A stretch of 64,000 nucleotides of DNA, from NCBI RefSeq assembly GCF_000428145.1, contig NZ_ATZJ01000005.1, positions 101,812 through 165,811 of the forward strand, written 5' to 3'. A program made the position numbers and the translations under genes. Positions 7,750 to 16,641 of this stretch are shown here, piece after piece. The notes beneath the pieces were generated by a model. That model saw only the letters and a list, made by a program, of their open reading frames with translations. It ran no database searches and was not told the DNA's origin. Within the stretch, counting starts at the first letter, position 1. Each line of letters starts with the position of its first letter. This stretch comes from Chitinilyticum litopenaei DSM 21440. Its GTDB lineage: Bacteria > Pseudomonadota > Gammaproteobacteria > Burkholderiales > Chitinibacteraceae.

Positions 7750-10335
7750 TCAGAACTCCTCCCATTCTTCTTCCGCGCCAGCTGTCGTTCTTGCTGCGGC
7801 CTTGCCGGCGGGCTTGCCCGCACCAGGCGCTCTGGCCTGCGGCTTGGCAGCCGTTTTGTTCACGGCCTTGCGGGGCGCCGGCGCTCCCGCCGCAGCGCGG
7901 GTCGGGTTTGCGCCGGAGCTGACGCGCGGCGCGGCAAGGCTTACCGCCGGCTGCTTGGCCAGGCGGAACACGCTGACCGCCTGGCTGAGCATCTGCGCCT
8001 GCTCCTTCAGCGCGGCAGCCGCAGCGGCGGCTTCCTCGACCAGCGCGGCGTTCTGCTGCGTGGCTTCGTCCATCTGCGTGACGGCCTGATTGATCTGCGC
8101 AATCCCGGCGCTTTGCTCCTGCGACGCCGCCGAGATTTCGCTCATGATGTCGGTAACACGGCGCACGCTGCTTTCGATGTCCTGCATGGTTTCGCCGGCC
8201 TCGTTCACCAGCAGCGAGCCCGCCGCCACCTGCTCGACCGAGTCGTTGATCAGCGTCTTGATTTCCTTGGCTGCCGCCGCCGAGCGCTGCGCCAGCGTGC
8301 GCACCTCGCCTGCCACCACGGCAAAGCCACGACCCTGCTCGCCGGCGCGCGCGGCTTCCACCGCCGCATTGAGCGCCAGGATGTTGGTCTGGAAGGCAAT
8401 GCCGTCAATCACGCTGATGATGTCGGCGATCTTCTTCGAGGCGGCGCTGATGTCGCTCATGGTGCCGACGACCTGGCCGACCACCGTGCCGCCCTTGCCG
8501 GCCACCTCGCGCGCGCCGATGGCGAACTGGTTGGCCTGCTGGGCATTGTCGGCATTCTGCTTCACGGTGGACGTCAGCTCTTCCATGCTGGAGGCGGTTT
8601 CCTCCAGGCTAGCGGCCTGCGCTTCGGTGCGGCGCGACAGGTCCAGATTGCCCTGGGCAATCTCGCTGGCCGCGCCATTGATGGCCTCGCTCGCTGCAAT
8701 GATTTCACCGACCAGCTGCTGCAGGTGCTCGACGGTGCCGTTGATGCCGCGCCGGGTTTCATCGAACAGGCCGGCGTAATCGGTGTCGATCCGCTCGGTC
8801 AGGTCGCCCGCCGCCAGCGCGGCGGCCACGCGGTTGACGTCCTTCAGCCCGGCCTCGGTGGTGTCGGAAAGCTTGTTGAGCAAGCCGGCCAGCTCCAGCA
8901 TGAAGCCGGCGCGTCCGGCCACCGGCAGGCGATGGCTGAAATCGCCACGATTGGCGGCGGCATCGACCACATTCTGGATGTCGGCGATCAGCGCCTGCAG
9001 CGCGGCCACGGTGCCGTTCACCGCCTGCCCGGTGCGGCCGAAGGCGCCGGGATAGTCCTTGTCGATCTGCTGGCTGAGGTCGCCGCGCGCCAGCGCCTGC
9101 ACGACACGATTGACGTCATTGAGGCCGTCTTCGCTGGTGGCGCTGAGCTGGTTGAGCAGCTGGGCCAGCGTCAGTGTATAGCCCTGCCGCCCTTCCAGGG
9201 CCATGCGCCGGCTGAAGTCGCCACGTTTTGCGGCGGCCTCGACGGTGGCTTCGATATCGCCGACGATGCTGCGCAGCGCCGCCACCGTGCCGTTCACTCC
9301 CGCCCGCGCTTCGCCAAACACGCCCGGATACGGCCGCTCGATCTGCTGACCCAGATCGCCCGCCGCCAGCGCGTTGGCCACGCGGGTGATGTCCTGCAGG
9401 CCGGCGCGCGTGGTTTCCGACAGCGCATTGAGCGATTGCCCGAGTTCGACGGCATAGCCCTTGTGCTGGCTGACATCGATGGTGCGGCTGAAGTCGCCCT
9501 GCTCGGCCGCGCCGACCAGCTGGCGGATGTCGTCAATGATGCGCCGCGTCGCCGCCTGCATGCGCTGCATCGCCGCCAGCAGCTGGCCGGTTTCATCGCG
9601 CGAATTCACGCTCACCTGATCATCAAGCCGGCCTTCGGCCAGCGCATTGGCCAGCGTCACCGCGCTGCCCAGCGGCCGGGTGATGCTGCGCGCAATCAGC
9701 AGACCCAGCGCGATGCCCAGAACAACGCCCAGCACCACGGCCGCCAGCAGCCAGTTGCGGCTGTTTGCGTACAGGGTATTGGCTTCGCCGTAGACCATGT
9801 CGGCCCAGTCGACCTTGAGCGTGACCAGCGCGTCGATCCGGTCACGCATGCCCTTGCCGTGCTCGGCAAGCTTGCCGTTCATCAATTCATGCGCCGTGCT
9901 GGATGCCTGCAGCGGCTGGCCCTGCTGCACGCGCAGAAACTCATCGAGCGCGACGTCAAACTCGCGGGCGACGGCATCGAAATCGCGCAGCATCTGCTGG
10001 CCCTTTTCGGTGGTGTACAGGCCACGCGCCACCTGCATCTTGGCCGCGAGCTCCTCGCGCGCCTGCTGCACCTCGGCCAGTGCCGCGCTGCGTTCTTCCG
10101 CGGTGACCGCCAGCGCCAGCGTGCGGTAGGCGCGCCCGACGTTGAGCTGCGCCTCCTTCGCTTCATGAATGGCATTGATGCCCAGCAGATCCTTGGTATA
10201 GATCCGCTCTGTCATCTGGTTGATCTCCGCCAGGCTGCGTATGCCCAGCGCCCCGATCAGCCCGCCCATGCCCGCCACCAGCAAAAACGCCAGCACCAGC
10301 TTGCTGCCCACCCGCAAGTTCCGAAACCAGTTCAT
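7750..10335 (-). CDS. Methyl-accepting chemotaxis protein with repeated HAMP units and C-terminal CheR/CheB tether
   Basis: An 861-residue transmembrane chemoreceptor. Start 10335 (MNWFRNLRVGSKLVLAF) follows GGAGGGAGCGAC. TM1 is at about 13-35, a four-helix-bundle type periplasmic domain follows to about 190, and TM2 is LLAAVVLGVVLGIALGLLIA. After the first HAMP come about three further related units, each carrying a variant of NRVxxALAxGDLxQxID and GxNGTVAALQ. The conserved signalling tip EAARAGEQGRGFAVVAGEVR is intact. The protein ends EEEWEEF, matching the aromatic-x-x-aromatic pentapeptide that tethers CheR/CheB in receptors such as Tar (NWETF). Ligand unknown. No other che genes are nearby. 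Confidence 0.94.
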   Translation of the reverse strand: MNWFRNLRVGSKLVLAFLLVAGMGGLIGALGIRSLAEINQMTERIYTKDLLGINAIHEAKEAQLNVGRAYRTLALAVTAEERSAALAEVQQAREELAAKMQVARGLYTTEKGQQMLRDFDAVAREFDVALDEFLRVQQGQPLQASSTAHELMNGKLAEHGKGMRDRIDALVTLKVDWADMVYGEANTLYANSRNWLLAAVVLGVVLGIALGLLIARSITRPLGSAVTLANALAEGRLDDQVSVNSRDETGQLLAAMQRMQAATRRIIDDIRQLVGAAEQGDFSRTIDVSQHKGYAVELGQSLNALSETTRAGLQDITRVANALAAGDLGQQIERPYPGVFGEARAGVNGTVAALRSIVGDIEATVEAAAKRGDFSRRMALEGRQGYTLTLAQLLNQLSATSEDGLNDVNRVVQALARGDLSQQIDKDYPGAFGRTGQAVNGTVAALQALIADIQNVVDAAANRGDFSHRLPVAGRAGFMLELAGLLNKLSDTTEAGLKDVNRVAAALAAGDLTERIDTDYAGLFDETRRGINGTVEHLQQLVGEIIAASEAINGAASEIAQGNLDLSRRTEAQAASLEETASSMEELTSTVKQNADNAQQANQFAIGAREVAGKGGTVVGQVVGTMSDISAASKKIADIISVIDGIAFQTNILALNAAVEAARAGEQGRGFAVVAGEVRTLAQRSAAAAKEIKTLINDSVEQVAAGSLLVNEAGETMQDIESSVRRVTDIMSEISAASQEQSAGIAQINQAVTQMDEATQQNAALVEEAAAAAAALKEQAQMLSQAVSVFRLAKQPAVSLAAPRVSSGANPTRAAAGAPAPRKAVNKTAAKPQARAPGAGKPAGKAAARTTAGAEEEWEEF

Positions 10336-10486
10336 TGTCGCTCCCTCCACCTTCTGCTGCTGTGCAGCATTCCGATTTTTCCACCCTAGCCCATGAATCG
10401 ATAATTTCATGTCGGAAAGTGGTCATTTCGGAGAAAGAAGGCAGCGACATTCCCGTCAACAAGATCAGGGACAATAAACAGCCATA

Positions 10487-10534
10487 GGTATACGCTTACA
10501 GCCAAATTGGTTAAATGGCTACAGACGGATACCC
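10487..10534. repeat. Family A palindrome, copy 3
   Basis: Arms GGTATACGCTTACAGCCAAA and TGGCTACAGACGGATACCC about a short centre. It lies between the chemoreceptor promoter region and the terminator of the next gene. Confidence 0.7.
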
Positions 10535-10570
10535 ACTGTCAGCCCCATGAACTCCGCGGCGGACGGACAA

Positions 10571-10593
10571 GAAAAAACCGCCGGAAAGGCGGT
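10571..10593 (-). terminator. Rho-independent terminator
   Basis: On the minus strand the stem ACCGCC/GGCGGT (10593-10577) is followed directly by a run of T (10576-10572). It is correctly placed to end transcription of the gene at 10668-11000. Confidence 0.75.
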
Positions 10594-10667
10594 CATCGGC
10601 GCTCGAACGCGCGGCAGCCGGCAGCCGGCAGCGCTTGCACGCTGCGGTCCCGGCGGCGGCCGGCCGT

Positions 10668-11000
10668 TCAGCGCAGCGTGTATTCCACGCAGCGCACACC
10701 ATTGCGCACGGCATCGGCGCGGCTGGCTTCCCCCTGGGCAACCAGCTTTTCCAGGCGGGTGCGGGCCGTCGAAGGGGTAACGCCCTGCTCTTCGGCGTAT
10801 TCCTTGGCAGTCAGTACGCGACCGGCGGCAGCAGGTGCGGCGGCGGCCTGGGGAACGGCAATCGGGGTGGCAACCGGCTTGGCGGCGGCCGGGCTTGCGG
10901 CTGCCGCAATAGCCGGGGCAGCGCCGGCAGTGGCGGACGCCAGGCCGCGCAGCTGCACGGTGCGGGCCAGGGCTTTCAGTTTTTGCTGACGGTGATTCAT
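10668..11000 (-). CDS. Small protein with Ala/Pro linker and HTH-like C-terminus
   Basis: A 110-residue protein. The first 20 residues are basic (NHRQQKLKALARTVQLRG), followed by an Ala/Pro-rich low-complexity linker of about 45 residues. The C-terminal 50 residues (VLTAKEYAEEQGVTPSTART through VRCVEYTLR) resemble a winged-helix/MarR-like DNA-binding fold, with helix-turn-helix AEEQGVTPSTARTRLEKL. It may be a small nucleoid-associated or regulatory protein; this is inference from pattern only. A terminator follows at 10571-10593. Confidence 0.65.
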   Translation of the reverse strand: MNHRQQKLKALARTVQLRGLASATAGAAPAIAAAASPAAAKPVATPIAVPQAAAAPAAAGRVLTAKEYAEEQGVTPSTARTRLEKLVAQGEASRADAVRNGVRCVEYTLR

Positions 11001-11283
11001 GGCTTTGTTCCACAGCCACCGGCGGTGGCAATCTATCAAAGGCGCGGATTATACGACATGCCGGCGGTGCGCTTGTTGCGATATGTTCAGCGCCTCTTGC
11101 ATGGCTTTACCAGTAGATCGGCGCTGATTGACGGCGCAACCATGACCGGCCGGCAAAATGGGAAGACCGAAATTGTCCGCCACGTCCGGCAGCGCACGGG
11201 CCTGGCAACCGGCCTGCCGCTGTGCTGCGGCGACATCCCCAGCCAGAAAACCACTGCACGCCAGGCCGGGTTGACGGCATCGC

Positions 11284-12141
11284 TCACCCCGCCAGCTGCG
11301 GGTAGCTGAAGGCCAGCAGGTGCACCGCATTCACGCCGAAATGCACGCCCACCGCAGCGCGCAGTCCACCCGCGCGCCAGGCCACGCCATAGCCCAGCCC
11401 CGCCAGCGTGGCCACCAGTACCCACACCGGACCACCGGCCGCGTGTGCCAGCCCGAACAGCAGCGCTGATAGGATCAACGCCAGCGCGGCACCATGTCGC
11501 CAGCCCGCCCAGTAACGCGCCAGCCCCTGCATCAGCCAGCCGCGAAACAGCAGCTCCTCGACCAGGCAGACCAGCAGCAGGTTGTTGAGCAGCCACCAGC
11601 CTCCCGGCAGCGGCCACAGTGGCCAGCGCCCAGCCTGCCAGGGCGGCGCCCAGGCGATCAGCCCGAGCGCAAACGCTGGCGGCATGACCAGCAGCAGCGT
11701 CAGCGGCAGGCAGCGCAACACCGCCAGTCCGCAGCTGCGCCAGCTCTGCGCCGGCAAGGGGCAGACCAGCAAAAGTGCAAAGGCCAGCAAGGGCTTGTCG
11801 AGATTGAGGAAAAACGTGGCCGGCTGCGCACCGGGGCTGAGCACCAGCTGCTGCCACAACGGCAGGTTGGCAAAACCGGGAAAGGCATGCAGGGCCAGCC
11901 CCAGGCCGGTACACAGCAGCAGGGCATGGCCTGCCGCGCGCCATGGATGCTGCGGCTGGCGTGCGAGCCAGACCGCCACAGCCAGCAGCAGCATGGGCAA
12001 CAGCGTCGGCCAGCCCAGCCGGCCCTGCGCGGCGGCAATCAGCAATGCGGCCAGCAAGGGCCAGCACCAGTGCCGAGGCCCTGCGCCGGCCAGGGCCAGG
12101 AGGGCCGCGCCAAACAGCGCCAGCCAGGGCAAAAGAAGCAT
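11284..12141 (-). CDS. CPBP-family intramembrane metalloprotease
   Basis: A 285-residue very hydrophobic protein of the CPBP (CAAX protease / Abi, Rce1-like) family. The catalytic motifs are visible in order: EELLFRG (the EExxxR motif), FGLAHAAGG (motif with His), and HFGVNAVH near the C-terminus. About eight membrane segments are predicted by eye. Substrates are unknown. Bacterial members have been linked to bacteriocin self-immunity and membrane protein processing. The ATG at 12141 gives a hydrophobic N-terminus. It appears monocistronic. Confidence 0.88.
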   Translation of the reverse strand: MLLLPWLALFGAALLALAGAGPRHWCWPLLAALLIAAAQGRLGWPTLLPMLLLAVAVWLARQPQHPWRAAGHALLLCTGLGLALHAFPGFANLPLWQQLVLSPGAQPATFFLNLDKPLLAFALLLVCPLPAQSWRSCGLAVLRCLPLTLLLVMPPAFALGLIAWAPPWQAGRWPLWPLPGGWWLLNNLLLVCLVEELLFRGWLMQGLARYWAGWRHGAALALILSALLFGLAHAAGGPVWVLVATLAGLGYGVAWRAGGLRAAVGVHFGVNAVHLLAFSYPQLAG

Positions 12142-12232
12142 GCGCCCTCCCGGGCCGGATCAGACAGCCGCGATTGTGCGCAGCCGCACGCGCCGAAGCA
12201 AGGCAGAAGCAGTCCGCCCCGCGCGGTCAGGG

Positions 12233-12682
12233 TCAGTCGTGGTAACGATCCCTGTCCCTGCCGCCCTGACCATGACCACGCCAGCGGCCGTCGTCATGGC
12301 GCGGCTCGTCGTAACGCCGCTCATAACGTCCCCAGCCATCGCCGCGCTCGTGGCGGTGCCGGTAATACGGCACATAGACCTGCTGATACCAGTCATCGCG
12401 CACGAAATACACCGGACGACCGCAAGCGCTGTAGCGGCGGCAGTGCTTGTACCATTTCTTGGCATGGCCGGGCGGCACGCGCAGATAGATCGGCTCGTAA
12501 TAATGCGGCTGGCGCACGACCACCACCGGCTCGGGATAGAGCAGTCGCGGCGCCGGGGCATTGCCCAGCGTGATCCGGCCATAGAAACGCGGGTCGCCGA
12601 TCGTTACCGAAACGCCGACATCGGCCGCGGCGGCCAGTGTTGCGGCGCAGCCCAGCGCCGCGGCAAGCAACCATTTTTTCAT
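12233..12682 (-). CDS. Secreted basic Tyr/His-rich protein
   Basis: A 149-residue protein. Start 12682 gives a clean signal peptide (MKKWLLAAALGCAATLAAAA). The mature region has VSVTIGDPRFYGRITLG, the segment PPGHAKKWYKHCRRYSACG with two cysteines, and a tail very rich in Arg, Asp, His, Gly and Tyr. Similar short periplasmic proteins are common in Betaproteobacteria with no known function. The two cysteines about 8 residues apart could form a disulphide. Confidence 0.75.
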   Translation of the reverse strand: MKKWLLAAALGCAATLAAAADVGVSVTIGDPRFYGRITLGNAPAPRLLYPEPVVVVRQPHYYEPIYLRVPPGHAKKWYKHCRRYSACGRPVYFVRDDWYQQVYVPYYRHRHERGDGWGRYERRYDEPRHDDGRWRGHGQGGRDRDRYHD

Positions 12683-12965
12683 TGCGGTACTCCTTGGCCC
12701 CTGCCGGTACCTGCCTGCGCAAGCCCCGCAGCAGCCTTCTGCCGTTGGACACCGGCAGCGGCCATCGCCGCTGCCCCGGGCCGCCAGACTGCGGCCCTGA
12801 TGTTGATGAAACAATGCTACGCGGCAGAGGCTGAATCCCGCGTGAATGCGAACGGGGGCCGGAGAGCAACGGGAGCGACAGGCCGCAAACAAGCGGCGAC
12901 GGGGCCAGCCGCGCCAGGCGGCATGGGCCGGCGGGGCCGGCCTATGAAATGCCCGGGAGTGGCAA

Positions 12966-14396
12966 TCAGACCCGCACGTTCTTGAATTGCCAGGGATCTT
13001 CGCGGTCGAGGTCTTCGGGGAACAGCGCACCCCGCCCCTGCAGCGGGTTCCAGTCGGTGAACTCGCCGATCAGCTCGCCCAGATAGGGGCTGGCCACCGC
13101 CAGCACCTCGCGCCAATCCATGTCGTCCGGGTCGACGATGCCGGCCTGCGGGTGGCGCATGGCCCAGACCACGCCGCCGAGCACGCCGGCCGCCGTTTGC
13201 AGGCTGGTGGCATTGTTGCTCGGACACAGCGTTCGCGCCTCCTCGATGGTCAGGCGCGAACCGAACCAGTAGGCATTGCGCGCATGGCCGCCAAGCAGCA
13301 CACCCAGCTCGTCCATGCCGCCGGCAATGTCGTTCGGGCCCAGCGCGCGGCGGCGCGCTTGCAGCTGCCAGCCCTTGCCTTCCAGCTCGTGCTGCGACAG
13401 CACCGCCGCATCACAGGGGTGATAGGCGTAATGCACGGTGGGGCGATAGACCACGTGCTCACCCTCCTTCACCGTCAGGAAATTGGTGATGGTGATGGCC
13501 TCGCCGTGGGTGACCAGAAAACCGTGGTAGGCACCCTCGCGCGGCGTCCAGCTGCGCACGCGCACCGCCATGCCGGGGCGGTCGAGGTAGATCGTCGCGT
13601 CGCAGCCATAGCCGTGCCGGTGCGCGTCCGCCGGCCAGTGGCGCTCGTGCGAGCCCCAGCCCAGTTCTGCGGGCTGGCGCCCTTCGGCCGCAAAGGCATC
13701 GACCGACCAGGTATTGACGAACTCGCCAGGCTGCTTGGGCACGACCGGCACCTGCGTGTCGCGCTCGGCGATATGGATGGTCCTGATCTTGAGCCGCTGC
13801 GCCAGCGCCGCCCAGCCCGCACGGTCATGCGGCTCCTGCCACTCGCCCTCCGGCAGCACGGCAGCGGCAATATCCAGCAGCGCACGCTTGACGAAATGCG
13901 AGACCAGACCCGGATTCACGCCATGCGTAAGCACCGCCGTCGGACGCACGCCGGGCAGGCGCAAGCCATGCGCGAGCTCGCGCAGCATGTAATTCGAGCG
14001 CTCGGACGGCGGCAGTTTGGGATCGGTATATACGCCCGCCCAGGGCTCGATGCAGGCATCCAGATACAGCACGCCGTGCTCCTGGCACCAGGCGATCAAA
14101 TCCAGGCTGGAGACATTGATCGAGAGATTGAGCAGAAAATCGCCCGGCCCGAGTTCCTCGGCAAGGATGTCCTGATAATTGTCGCGGGTCAGCGTCGCCA
14201 CGCGCAGTGGCACGCCCAGCGCCAGCCGGCTGTCGTCACGCACCTCGGCGGCGGCCAGAATCGTGATCTGGCCCGGCACCATGTCCACATGGCGCAGCAG
14301 CAGCGGCAACACCCCGCGGCCAATGCAGCCATACCCCAGCAGCAAGAGGCGTCCGGTGAAGCGCACCGGAGCCTGCGTGTCATATGCGTTAGCCAT
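12966..14396 (-). CDS. hss: Homospermidine synthase
   Basis: Bacterial NAD-dependent homospermidine synthase makes sym-homospermidine from putrescine (or putrescine plus spermidine) in the cytoplasm. The 476-residue length and full-length similarity fit the family. The N-terminus has the Rossmann motif GYGCIGRGVLPLL (residues about 20-32). The substrate-binding region includes EHGVLYLDACIEPWAG and THGVNPGLVSHFVK, and a C-terminal NNATSLQTAAGVLGG. Start 14396 (MANAYDTQ) follows TGGAGGAACC. No other polyamine gene is adjacent. Confidence 0.93.
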   Translation of the reverse strand: MANAYDTQAPVRFTGRLLLLGYGCIGRGVLPLLLRHVDMVPGQITILAAAEVRDDSRLALGVPLRVATLTRDNYQDILAEELGPGDFLLNLSINVSSLDLIAWCQEHGVLYLDACIEPWAGVYTDPKLPPSERSNYMLRELAHGLRLPGVRPTAVLTHGVNPGLVSHFVKRALLDIAAAVLPEGEWQEPHDRAGWAALAQRLKIRTIHIAERDTQVPVVPKQPGEFVNTWSVDAFAAEGRQPAELGWGSHERHWPADAHRHGYGCDATIYLDRPGMAVRVRSWTPREGAYHGFLVTHGEAITITNFLTVKEGEHVVYRPTVHYAYHPCDAAVLSQHELEGKGWQLQARRRALGPNDIAGGMDELGVLLGGHARNAYWFGSRLTIEEARTLCPSNNATSLQTAAGVLGGVVWAMRHPQAGIVDPDDMDWREVLAVASPYLGELIGEFTDWNPLQGRGALFPEDLDREDPWQFKNVRV

Positions 14397-14726
14397 GCGT
14401 CGGTTCCTCCAGGGCTGAGCGAATGAAAAGGCGTCACGTTTTCATGCACTCAGTCTAGCCCGGATTATTTGCGCAGGCGCGCCAGCTGCACTTGCTGTTT
14501 TGTTGGCTGTTTTGTTGGCGCTCCCGCTGGCGCGATTCTGGCAGGCGTTCAGGCGCTGTTGATGTTTGATCAATTCCTGCGCGAAGGGCTGTTTCGCCTC
14601 AGAGCAGGGTCTTCGCCGCAATGAGGCAAAAGAACCTGATGACGGCAGATTCCCGTCACGCTGGCTGCCCGGTCAGACGCGGAACACCGCGGCCACGGCG
14701 AGGCGCACCTGCCCCGCACGACCGGC
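14397..14726. other. Intergenic region with repeat remnants
   Basis: A 330-bp gap between hss and the TerB/DUF697-like gene. It contains a partial relative of the MITE end (14493-14550) and a GGCGCTGTTGATG motif at about 14551 that recurs at 34199 and 52487. No convincing gene is present. Confidence 0.6.
14493..14550. repeat. Degenerate partial copy of the 240-bp MITE end
   Basis: The stretch with GTTTTGTTGGCGCTCCCGCT and GGCGCGATTCTGGCAGGCG aligns with the inverse of the right end of the element at 2401-2640 (GTTTTGTTTGCGTTCCCGCT, GGAGCGATTTTTGCGCCG). The terminal GGTTCTGTTGAC is not preserved; a repeated TGTTTTGTTGG replaces it. Confidence 0.5.
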
Positions 14727-15713
14727 TTACACGCCGCTCTTCACCAGCTTCATCACCGTGCCGTAATCCAGCGTGCGCGCCTGCTGCTGGATTTGCGGCA
14801 GGTATTGCGTCTGCAGCTGGCGGGCCGGCGTCAGCAGTTGGCTGAAGGTGTCCTTCAGCACGGCGGTTTCCATCTTGCGTCCGCCCGCGTAATAGCGCTT
14901 GGCCAGCTGGCCCAGCGCATAGGTGGTGGCAAAGGAAAACGCGATGCCGGTCGCCGCACCGCCGACCTTGCCGGCCGTCTTGCCGGCGTATTTGCCCAAG
15001 AGGCCGCCCAGCAGCTTGCGGCCGAACTGCTCGACGTACTGCGAGGTGAGTCCGACTCCGGCGGCGGCAAGGAATTCGCGAATGTGGCCCTGATCCAGCT
15101 CGACACCATAGGCCTTGCCCACGCTGTGCACCAGTTTCAGCTGCAGCGGCACGATGGCCATCGTCGCCCAGGATTGCGGCAGCAGCTCCAGCGCGCCGCA
15201 GACAATCGCAAAGCGCAGAACCGAGCCATCGAGCGCGCGCTCGCTTTCCGGTGACAGCGCCAGCAGGGCCGTCTGCACCGGCGGCGGCGGACTGGTGACG
15301 GCGGCGGCAAGCGGAACGGCGGCAGTCGCAGCAGCCGGCGTGTCATAGCCGAACCAGGCATTCGCCTCGTCCTCGATGGTCGTCGCCTCTCCGCCCAGCT
15401 GCAGCGCCGCCTTCAGCTCGGCCAGAAAGGCCGTCTCGGCCGCGCTCTGCCGGCCGTCGGCATCGACCACGCACACCGCCATTTCGAAAGCCAGCTGGCG
15501 CGCGCCCTGCTCCTGCAGCGCCGCCATCGCATCGGCCAGCGTGTAGCGCTTGAGCAGCACGTCCTGGTAAAGCCTGGGCAGATCGACGCCGCCCCCGCCC
15601 AGCGAAGCGGCAATGCCCTTGATGGCATCGCGCTCGCGGCTGTCCTTGTCGCCGTCACAAAACGCCGCCAGCAGCGTGATGGCCAGAATGGCCTGCTGTT
15701 CGGAATGGGTCAT
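14727..15713 (-). CDS. TerB-like / DUF697-like protein
   Basis: A 328-residue protein with two recognisable parts. Residues 1-100 (QQAILAITLLAAFCDGDKDS through CVVDADGRQSAAETAFL) look like a TerB-type tellurite-resistance helical domain with acidic DGDKD and DADG loops. The C-terminal half, with Gly/Ala-rich hydrophobic helices (LLGKYAGKTAGKVGGAATG, FATTYALGQLAKRYY), resembles the DUF697/YcjF family. A Pro/Ala linker joins them. Start 15713 follows GGAGATGCACCC. Function unknown; possibly envelope stress related. Confidence 0.65.
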   Translation of the reverse strand: MTHSEQQAILAITLLAAFCDGDKDSRERDAIKGIAASLGGGGVDLPRLYQDVLLKRYTLADAMAALQEQGARQLAFEMAVCVVDADGRQSAAETAFLAELKAALQLGGEATTIEDEANAWFGYDTPAAATAAVPLAAAVTSPPPPVQTALLALSPESERALDGSVLRFAIVCGALELLPQSWATMAIVPLQLKLVHSVGKAYGVELDQGHIREFLAAAGVGLTSQYVEQFGRKLLGGLLGKYAGKTAGKVGGAATGIAFSFATTYALGQLAKRYYAGGRKMETAVLKDTFSQLLTPARQLQTQYLPQIQQQARTLDYGTVMKLVKSGV

Positions 15714-15807
15714 GGGTGCATCTCCGTGCGAAGCAATCGAAAAGGAAATCGGACACGCTGGTGTGCGCGCGGTTCCATCAGTGGCGCCGCAGCGGCATAC
15801 CCTGCCA

Positions 15808-15855
15808 GCGATAATTCTGCAGCCCTTTGAGCTCAATGGCTACAGCCATATACCC
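15808..15855. repeat. Family A palindrome, copy 4
   Basis: Left arm degenerate (GATAATTCTGCAGCCC), right arm good (ATGGCTACAGCCATATACCC). It lies in the 285-bp divergent gap between the TerB-like gene and the paralogue pair, so it may lie in either promoter region. Confidence 0.65.
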
Positions 15856-15998
15856 ATAGAGCCAAGATGAAGCAAAGCCCTTCTCTTACGAAACGCACAC
15901 GATAGCGGCTTTGTTCTTTCTGCAAAAGCAAGGAACATGCAGGCGAAACCAAGCCGCTTGCCACGTCGTGCAAGCCAACGCTCACCAAGGAGACCCCC

Positions 15999-16589
15999 AT
16001 GGCCATCGCCTGGATCAAGGAAGTCCGCAACTACCACCCCACTGCCACCCTCTCGCTGCGCTGCGAAGACGGACGTCATCCGACTCTCGGGGAAGGCGCA
16101 GACCGCAAGGAATACGGCCGCGACGACACGATCAGCGTGCTGCCTGCCAAGAGCAGCAGCGAGCCGACCATCCTGAAGGCAGACAACTTCGCCATTCCGT
16201 GGAGCTTCAATTTCAGCAATCGCCTGCGCATGAGCACCGAGATCAATAAGCAAAAGGTCGAAGCCACGGCGGAAATCCGCGGCGAAAGCGCCTGGGATTT
16301 CATCCTGATCCGCGATCATGAAATGCGCGAAATTGAAAAAATCGACGCCGGCAGCTGCGGCGACGCGCCGGGCGTCAACCACTCGTGGTGGATTCTCAGC
16401 CTGCATTCCGATGGCGACATCGAATTCCACTGCCTGGAGCGACAGGGCCTGCTGCAGGACGAAGCCATGAACCTCGGGCGTTTCTTCCTCAGCTTCCTGC
16501 TGAATGCCACCGAGCTGGGTGTCAGTGCACTCGAAGTCTACAAGGGCCACAAGAAGGAAAAAGCCGAAAAGGAAAAGGCGAAGGCCTGA
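15999..16589 (+). CDS. Unknown protein, tandem paralogue 1
   Basis: A 196-residue soluble protein that I do not recognise. It begins MAIAWIKEVRNYHPTATLSL and shares most of its length with the next gene. The conserved core is GDAPGVNHSWW, LHSDGD-E-H-LERQGL and DEAxxLGRFF, preceded by PWSFNFSN. The C-terminus is a highly charged Lys/Glu tail (KGHKKEKAEKEKAKA) absent from the paralogue. The start follows AAGGAGACCCCC. The abundance of Trp, His and short beta-prone strands suggests a compact all-beta domain; that is inference only. Confidence 0.7.
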   Translation: MAIAWIKEVRNYHPTATLSLRCEDGRHPTLGEGADRKEYGRDDTISVLPAKSSSEPTILKADNFAIPWSFNFSNRLRMSTEINKQKVEATAEIRGESAWDFILIRDHEMREIEKIDAGSCGDAPGVNHSWWILSLHSDGDIEFHCLERQGLLQDEAMNLGRFFLSFLLNATELGVSALEVYKGHKKEKAEKEKAKA

Positions 16590-16641
16590 TCCGCAGCGCG
16601 ACCGCTCCACATCCACCCGCCCCCCCGCAAGGAGAACAGCC

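Noticed and set aside
7720..10389. An 889-codon open frame on the plus strand opposite the chemoreceptor gene
   Set aside because: Its composition is His/Ala/Gln/Arg-rich as expected for the antisense of a GC-rich gene, no domain is seen, and the minus-strand frame encodes a full chemoreceptor.
14558..14572. TTGATGTTTGATCAA as a second FNR box
   Set aside because: The half-sites are separated by 5 nt instead of 4, and no gene starts in a fitting position.
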